The notes under the pieces are model-generated. The model was not told where the DNA came from. It searched no databases and worked only from the letters and a program-made list of their open reading frames with translations. Made by a program: the position numbers and the translations under genes. DNA of 64,000 nt from Variovorax boronicumulans (GTDB lineage Bacteria > Pseudomonadota > Gammaproteobacteria > Burkholderiales > Burkholderiaceae_C), in contig NZ_JAAAFX010000009.1 of assembly GCF_019352895.1 (NCBI RefSeq), forward strand, positions 202,754-266,753. Direction: 5' to 3'. Positions 58,724 to 64,000 of the stretch are shown here, one piece after another. The number at the start of each line of letters is the position of its first letter. Position 1 is the first letter of the stretch.

Positions 58724-60976
58724 TCAGGCGAATTGGGGCTCGGGCTGCGGCGCGCTCTGCGACAGCTGCAAGGAGGCGAGGGCGGCTTGCAGGTCGGCCT
58801 CGAAGGCCTCGGCGCCGGCGCCGATCAAATTGAGCGGAATGCCCAGGGCCCAGGCGGCGGCGACCGCGGCCAGCAGCACATCGAGGCTGACGCCCGCGTG
58901 CGTGGCGCGCCAGACCGTGAGCCGGCCCAGGCCGGGCAGGAAGGACTCGCTGGTGCCGTTGGCCAGCACCACGCGGTCCTGGCGCACCAGCACGGCCTTG
59001 CCGCCCTGGGCGCGGTGCGGCGCCAGCGCGGCGGCCTGCGGGTCGGCCGCATAGAGGATCACGGCGCCGTCGCACAGCGGCGCCAGCGCGGCCACGCGCG
59101 GATCGACGGCGTTCAGCACGGCGGTGCCCTGGGGCAGCACCACGTCGACCTGGGTGCGCAGCACCCGGACCATCTGGTCGCTCTCGGTGATGTCGAACTC
59201 GGCCAGTTCCTCGGCGCCGTCGAGGTCGGTCACGATGCCGACCTGGCAGCGGTCGTAGGCCAGGCCGTCGCGCAGGATCGATGCAGCGCCGTTCTCGATC
59301 ACCACGGCCTGCACCGAGCGGTTGACCAGCAGCCGGTGGCCGGCTTCCCAGTTGGCGCTCGGGCGCGCGTCGACGCGGCGGCGCTCGAGGAACAGGCCGT
59401 CGCCGCAGGCCAGGCCGGTGTAGCGGCCGCCCAGGCCGGTGAGCCAGGCCAGCAGGCGCGCCAGCACGGCGGTGTCGCGCGAGCCGGCCACGCCGACCAC
59501 GGGGATGCGGCCGGGCAGCTCGGCGTCGTCGCCGTCGGGGAACAGGTGCTCGCAGATCACGCGGCCCACGGGGCGGGGCGATCCGACGGCCGGTTTCAGG
59601 TGCATCAGCAGGCCCGGGCCGGCGTTGACTTCGACGATCGCGCCGCGCTGGCCCGCCAGCGGCCGCGAGATGTCCTCGGCCACCATGTCGATGCCGGCGA
59701 TGTCCAGGCCGACCACGCGCGCGGCCAGCACGGCCGCATGGGCCACTTCGGGGTGGACCTGGTCGGTGCAGTCCACGCCCAGGTTGCCGCTGCGCTGGAT
59801 CGTGACGACCCGGCCCTTGGCCGGCACGGCCTCGCCGTCGAGCGCCTGGCGCTGCAGTTCGAGCTGCAGCTTGGCGTCGGTCGCGAGCACGATCACGTCG
59901 AGCGGGAATTCTTCCTCGGCGCCGCGGCGCGGGTCGCTGTTGAGCTGGCTGTCGATCAGCGCGGCCACGGTCGAGACGCCGTCGCCGGTCACGGTGATGA
60001 TGTCGCCGCGCGCCGCCGCGACCACCTGGCCGCCCACTACCAGCAGGCGGTGCTCGTGGCCGCGCACGAAGCGCTCGACCATCACGTCGCTGCCTTCGGG
60101 CTCGGCCACCGCGAAGGCGGCCATGACTTCTTCCCGCGTCGTGAGTTCGAGCGAGACGCCGCGGCCGTGGTTGGCGTCCGAGGGCTTGACCACCACCGGC
60201 AGGCCGATGTCCTCGGCCGCTTCCCAGGCTTCCTCGGCGCTCTCGACCACCTGGCCTTCGGGCACCGGCACGCCGCAGCTCTGCAGCAGCGACTTGGTCA
60301 GTTCCTTGTCGCTGGCGATCGATTCGCCGATGGCACTGGTGTGGTCGGTCTCGGCGGTCCAGATGCGCTGCTGGCTCGCGCCGTAGCCCAGCTGCACCAG
60401 GTTGCCGCCGTTCAGGCGCAGGTGCGGGATGCCGCGGTCGGTGGCCGCGCCCACGATGGCCGCGGTGCTCGGGCCGAGGTAACAGTCCTCGACCTTGGCC
60501 TTGACCACGTCGACGGCGCGCTGCACGTCGGCGGCGTCGAAGGGCGTGTCGTTGATGGCGGCCATCAGCAGGCGGTGGCCTTCGGCCAGCGCGACGCGCG
60601 CGACCTGCTCGTCGCGGGCCCGGAACACCATTCGGTAGACCGCGTGCTGCGAGGTGCTGCGGGTCTGGCCGAAGCCGGTCGGCATGCCGGCCAGGTTCAG
60701 CAGCTCGATCACCACGTGCTCGAGCACGTGGCCGGCCCAGGTGCCTTCGTTGAGGCGCTGGATGAAGCCGCCACGCTCGCCCACGCCGCAGTGGTGCTCG
60801 ATCAGCGCCGGCAGCAGGGTGGTCAGGCGCTCGGTGAAGCCGGGCACCAGGTTCGAGGGGAAGTCCTCGAGCCGGCCCAGGTCGAGCCAGACCTCGAGCA
60901 CCGGACGGTAGGTCCAGAGGTTCGGGCCGCGCAAATAACGGGTACGGAGCAGTCGGATGTCGTCGAAACAGGTCAT
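58724..60976 (-). CDS. cphA': Second cyanophycin synthetase-like protein, CphA'
   Basis: 750 residues, about 110 shorter than CphA. The ATP-grasp half is intact (VVVKPSDANHGRGVSL, VEVNAGPGLLMH), but the Mur-ligase P-loop is degenerate: GVAGSRDTAVLA (about residue 493) replaces GTNGKT, and the C-terminal third is shortened. The paired cphA/cphA' arrangement is known in Burkholderiales such as Cupriavidus. It may make only one bond type or act as a partner of CphA. ATG 60976 gives the usual start MTCFDDIRLLRTRYLRGPN. Confidence 0.92.
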   Translation of the reverse strand: MTCFDDIRLLRTRYLRGPNLWTYRPVLEVWLDLGRLEDFPSNLVPGFTERLTTLLPALIEHHCGVGERGGFIQRLNEGTWAGHVLEHVVIELLNLAGMPTGFGQTRSTSQHAVYRMVFRARDEQVARVALAEGHRLLMAAINDTPFDAADVQRAVDVVKAKVEDCYLGPSTAAIVGAATDRGIPHLRLNGGNLVQLGYGASQQRIWTAETDHTSAIGESIASDKELTKSLLQSCGVPVPEGQVVESAEEAWEAAEDIGLPVVVKPSDANHGRGVSLELTTREEVMAAFAVAEPEGSDVMVERFVRGHEHRLLVVGGQVVAAARGDIITVTGDGVSTVAALIDSQLNSDPRRGAEEEFPLDVIVLATDAKLQLELQRQALDGEAVPAKGRVVTIQRSGNLGVDCTDQVHPEVAHAAVLAARVVGLDIAGIDMVAEDISRPLAGQRGAIVEVNAGPGLLMHLKPAVGSPRPVGRVICEHLFPDGDDAELPGRIPVVGVAGSRDTAVLARLLAWLTGLGGRYTGLACGDGLFLERRRVDARPSANWEAGHRLLVNRSVQAVVIENGAASILRDGLAYDRCQVGIVTDLDGAEELAEFDITESDQMVRVLRTQVDVVLPQGTAVLNAVDPRVAALAPLCDGAVILYAADPQAAALAPHRAQGGKAVLVRQDRVVLANGTSESFLPGLGRLTVWRATHAGVSLDVLLAAVAAAWALGIPLNLIGAGAEAFEADLQAALASLQLSQSAPQPEPQFA

Positions 60977-61103
60977 GGAAACGTTCGTTGTGCTTGGGCC
61001 GAGCACGCGGGCGCCCTCAGGCGCGCCCATGGCGATCGATCAGAATCGGCGCCGGGCGGGCACCTTGGCGTGGTTCGGCGAGGACCAGAGACACAGAAAG
61101 ACA

Positions 61104-63383
61104 ATGCAACATCACGATCCAATCGGCACCCCGGAGGGCGAAGCGGGGCCGGTTTCAGAAGCGCTGAAAAGCCGGCTCTCAGTCGCGGAAAACGTTCTGG
61201 CGACGCTCACGGTTGACCTTGACGGCGAACTTCGGTTTGCACAAGGGCTGCTGGCCCTCACCGATCGGCGCCTGCTGGCCCGATCCGCAGAGGGGGTCTG
61301 GCGTGAGTGGGCGCTTACAACAGCCGGACTTTCCATGCAGCTGATCGATCACGCGGGCGTCGGCACGATCGACCTGCAGGGCGACGCCGGCCAACTGGCG
61401 CGCTGGCGTTACACCTTGGCACAGCAAACGGACGCGCTGCGCCTGTTCAAGCTGCTGGGGCAGCGGGCGGGTGCTGTCGCGCCCGCGACAGGGCCGACCG
61501 ATGCGGAAGAGCTGCCCGCCGAGGCCGCCTCCGCGGCACCGCCGTCCACCTGGGTGCTGCTGCGCCTCGCGCGCTTCGCCAAGCCCTACCGCAAGCAGCT
61601 GATCGCCGGCTTCCTGCTGACCCTGGCCTCGACCGCCGCCACGCTGGTGCCGCCCTACCTGACCATCCCGCTGATGGACGACATCCTGATCCCGTTCCAG
61701 AACGGCCACCAGATCGCCATGAGCAAGGTCGCGACCTTCCTGGGCGCGCTGCTGGCGGCCGCGCTGGCGGGCTGGGGCCTGGGCTGGGCCCGCACCTATC
61801 TGCTGGCGCTGGTGTCCGAGCGCATCGGCGCCGACCTGCGCACCACCACCTACGAACACCTGCTGACCTTGCCGCTCGACTACTTCGGCGGCAAGCGCAC
61901 CGGCGACCTGATGGCGCGCATCGGCTCCGAGACCGACCGCATCAACGTCTTCCTGTCGCTGCACGCGCTCGACTTCCTGACCGACGTGCTGATGATCGTG
62001 ATGACGGCGGTGATCCTGTTCTCGATCAACCCGCTGCTGGCGGTGGTCACGCTGGTGCCGCTGCCCTTCATCGCCTGGATGATCCACGTGGTGCGCGACC
62101 GGCTGCGCACCGGCTTCGAGAAGATCGACCGGGTGTGGAGCGAGGTCACCAACGTGCTGGCCGACACCATCCCCGGCATCCGCGTGGTCAAGGCCTTCGC
62201 GCAGGAGAAGCGCGAGGCCGACCGCTTCCATGCCGCCAACGCCTACAACCTGCAGGTCAACGACAAGCTCAACAAGACCTGGTCGCTGTTCACGCCCAGC
62301 GTGTCGCTGCTGACCGAGATCGGGCTGCTGGTGGTCTGGGGCTTCGGCATCTGGCAGGTGGCGCGCGGCAGCATCACGGTGGGCGTGCTGACCGCCTTCA
62401 TCGCCTACATCGGGCGCTTCTACACGCGGCTCGATTCGATGAGCCGCATCGTCTCGGTCACGCAGAAGGCCGCGGCCGGTGCCAAGCGCATCTTCGACAT
62501 CCTCGACCACGTGAGCAACGTGCCTGAGCCGCTCAACCCGGTGAAGGTCGAGCGCCCCACGGGCCGCATCGAGCTGGCCGGCGTGGGCTTCCGCTACGGT
62601 TCGCGCGCTGTGATCCGCGATCTCGACCTGGTGATCCAGCCCGGCGAGATGATCGGCCTGGTCGGCCACAGCGGCTCGGGCAAGAGCACGCTGGTCAACC
62701 TGATCTGCCGCTTCTACGACGTGACCGACGGCGCCATCAAGGTCGACGGCACCGACATCCGCCGCTTCGCGGTGGCCGACTACCGGCGCCACGTCGGGCT
62801 GGTGCTGCAGGAGCCCTTCCTGTTCTTCGGCACCATCGCGCAGAACATCGCCTACGGCAAGCCCGAGGCCACGCGCGAGGAGATCGTCGCGGCCGCGCGT
62901 GCCGCGCATGCGCACGACTTCATCCTGCGCCTGCCGCACGGCTACGACTCGCTGGTGGGCGAACGCGGCCAGGGCCTGTCGGGCGGCGAGCGCCAGCGCA
63001 TCAGCATCGCGCGCGCGCTGCTGATCGATCCGCGCATCCTGATCCTCGACGAGGCCACTTCGGCGGTCGACACCGAGACCGAGAAGGAGATCCAGAAGGC
63101 GCTCGACAACCTGGTCAAGGGCCGCACCACCATCGCCATCGCGCACCGGCTGTCGACGCTGCGCAAGGCCGACCGTCTGGTGGTGATGGACCGCGGCGAG
63201 GTGGTCGAGGTCGGGCCGCACGACGTGCTGATGGAAAAGCAGGGCGCCTACTGGCGGCTCTACCAGGCGCAGCTGCGCCAGGCCGACGAGGAGGCCAGCG
63301 ACGGTGCCGTGGCCGAACGCACCGCGGTGGCCGTGGCGCTGTCGAACCAGACCCATGCGGCCCACCCCGCGGGAGACGCGTGA
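61104..63383 (+). CDS. Cyanophycin-associated ABC transporter (fused permease-ATPase)
   Basis: 759 residues. An unusual N-terminal soluble extension (about residues 1-150, with AQGLLALTDRRLL resembling a PH-like fold) precedes a six-helix type-1 exporter domain and an ATPase with Walker A GHSGSGKST (about 520), signature LSGGERQR (about 624) and DEATSA. Known to be co-conserved with cyanophycin synthetase and DUF1854 genes; the cargo is not established. ATG 61104; divergent from cphA' across 127 bases and overlapped by the DUF1854 gene. Confidence 0.92.
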   Translation: MQHHDPIGTPEGEAGPVSEALKSRLSVAENVLATLTVDLDGELRFAQGLLALTDRRLLARSAEGVWREWALTTAGLSMQLIDHAGVGTIDLQGDAGQLARWRYTLAQQTDALRLFKLLGQRAGAVAPATGPTDAEELPAEAASAAPPSTWVLLRLARFAKPYRKQLIAGFLLTLASTAATLVPPYLTIPLMDDILIPFQNGHQIAMSKVATFLGALLAAALAGWGLGWARTYLLALVSERIGADLRTTTYEHLLTLPLDYFGGKRTGDLMARIGSETDRINVFLSLHALDFLTDVLMIVMTAVILFSINPLLAVVTLVPLPFIAWMIHVVRDRLRTGFEKIDRVWSEVTNVLADTIPGIRVVKAFAQEKREADRFHAANAYNLQVNDKLNKTWSLFTPSVSLLTEIGLLVVWGFGIWQVARGSITVGVLTAFIAYIGRFYTRLDSMSRIVSVTQKAAAGAKRIFDILDHVSNVPEPLNPVKVERPTGRIELAGVGFRYGSRAVIRDLDLVIQPGEMIGLVGHSGSGKSTLVNLICRFYDVTDGAIKVDGTDIRRFAVADYRRHVGLVLQEPFLFFGTIAQNIAYGKPEATREEIVAAARAAHAHDFILRLPHGYDSLVGERGQGLSGGERQRISIARALLIDPRILILDEATSAVDTETEKEIQKALDNLVKGRTTIAIAHRLSTLRKADRLVVMDRGEVVEVGPHDVLMEKQGAYWRLYQAQLRQADEEASDGAVAERTAVAVALSNQTHAAHPAGDA

Positions 63384-63862
63384 TGAGCCTCATGAACACC
63401 CCCGACTTCCAGCTGTCCCGGGACGCCTTCGGCCGCCTGCTGCTGACCGATGCCGACGGCCAGCGCCACGAGGGCATCGTGCCGGTGCGTGCCTTTCCGC
63501 TCAGCGCGCCGCAGGCCGGCCTGTCGCTGGTGGGCGCCGACGGCCGCGAGCGGCTCTGGATCGACCGGCTCGACGACCTCCCGCCCGCGATGCGCGCGCT
63601 GCTCGACGAAGAACTCGCGGCCCGCGACTTCGCGCCGGCGCTGCTGAAACTGCATGCGGTGTCGAGCTTCGGCGTGCCCAGCACCTGGCGCGTGGACACC
63701 GACCGCGGCCCGACCCGCTTCGTGCTCAAGGCCGAGGAAGACATCCGCCGGCTGGCCGACGGTTCGCTGCTGATCGCCAGCGCCCACGGCGTGCAGTTCC
63801 GGATCGCCGATCCCAAGACGCTGGACCGGGCGTCACGCAAGCTGCTGGAACGCTTTCTCTGA
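63383..63862 (+). CDS. DUF1854 cyanophycin-associated protein
   Basis: 159 residues. MSLMNTPDFQLSRDAFGRLLLTDADGQRHEGIVPVRAFPLSAP and the RRLADGSLLIASAHGVQFRIAD end match DUF1854, a small beta-rich cytoplasmic family found next to cyanophycin synthetases and this ABC transporter. No catalytic motif is evident. The ATG overlaps the transporter stop (TGATG), with GGGAG upstream, so the two proteins probably work together. Confidence 0.92.
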   Translation: MSLMNTPDFQLSRDAFGRLLLTDADGQRHEGIVPVRAFPLSAPQAGLSLVGADGRERLWIDRLDDLPPAMRALLDEELAARDFAPALLKLHAVSSFGVPSTWRVDTDRGPTRFVLKAEEDIRRLADGSLLIASAHGVQFRIADPKTLDRASRKLLERFL

Positions 63863-63907
63863 TCCCGCGCGGCGCTTGCGCCAGGCGATCGACCCGTGCA
63901 AAAAAGG

Positions 63908-63972
63908 TTTTCGGCGCGCAGGCCGTGCGCGGTTGCGCATCGATTTTCTTGCGCCGAAATGAAAACTTTTCA
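63908..63972. repeat. Inverted repeats downstream of the DUF1854 gene
   Basis: TTTCGGCGC (63909-63917) pairs with GCGCCGAAA (63951-63959) across 33 bases, directly followed by TGAAAA-C-TTTTCA (63960-63972), a perfect palindrome. The stretch to the window end is AT-richer and holds no gene; it looks like the regulatory region or terminator before the next, unseen gene. Confidence 0.4.
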
Positions 63973-64000
63973 ATTCTTTCGGGTGTCAATTCACGCCGGC

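Noticed and set aside
1..64000. rRNA, tRNA, riboswitch or prophage
   Set aside because: No conserved RNA sequence or clover-leaf pattern, known aptamer core or phage structural gene was recognised on reading both strands.

Overview
The window is a high-GC, densely packed chromosomal segment typical of a soil or rhizosphere betaproteobacterium, most likely Comamonadaceae and Variovorax-like. This rests on four Bug/TctC-type solute receptors within 16 kb, many CoA-catabolic genes, LysR and IclR regulators, a TRAP transporter, a paired cyanophycin synthetase locus with its companion ABC transporter and DUF1854 protein, and a biliverdin-type phytochrome. The taxonomic call is inference. I saw no rRNA, tRNA, CRISPR array, phage or intact insertion sequence.

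1-12.7 kb: one long plus-strand acyl-CoA catabolic operon: end of an enoyl-CoA hydratase, a thiolase-fold protein lacking the usual His residues, a DUF35 partner, acyl-CoA ligase, aldehyde dehydrogenase, two adjacent acyl-CoA dehydrogenase subunits, a second ligase, nitronate monooxygenase-like protein, Bug receptor and a third acyl-CoA dehydrogenase. A convergent IclR gene closes it. The set fits hydration followed by retro-aldol cleavage, aldehyde oxidation and re-activation of the acid.

12.8-28.3 kb: a second catabolic island. Flavin reductase, Bug receptor and LysR run on plus. A minus-strand operon encodes Bug receptor, ThDP enzyme, SDR, alcohol dehydrogenase and VOC protein. Then come two divergent clusters: minus strand ferredoxin, unknown 108-residue protein, second ferredoxin, reductase and hydrolase; plus strand a heme-oxygenase-like diiron protein (HDO) with a complete CADD-type ligand set, Bug receptor, aldehyde dehydrogenase and LysR. 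A 27-bp element matching at 21 of 27 positions lies in both divergent promoter regions, suggesting one regulon. This is my best candidate for an undescribed system.

28.4-35.9 kb: a methylcitrate-cycle-like operon (thioesterase, PrpC, AcnD, PrpF) ending in a PEP mutase/isocitrate lyase-family enzyme that does not look like canonical PrpB, followed by a convergent MetR-like regulator.

36-39.9 kb: CsgG-like lipoprotein, a NarL-type regulator with a hybrid membrane kinase, and a small acidic protein. 40-48 kb: a ThuA lipoprotein, a lipoprotein PQQ-type dehydrogenase with C-terminal cupredoxin-like domain, an IclR regulator, and a TRAP transporter operon containing type II dehydroquinase. An 18-bp element (14 of 18 identical) occurs upstream of both the ThuA/PQQ pair and the TRAP operon, suggesting a joint, possibly quinate/shikimate-type, regulon.

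48-51 kb: trans-aconitate methyltransferase with divergent LysR, and small unknown proteins. 51-56 kb: bacteriophytochrome kinase, Rcp1-like receiver and a second hybrid kinase. 56-64 kb: cyanophycin synthetases CphA and CphA' (minus), with the divergent cyanophycin-associated ABC transporter and DUF1854 gene.
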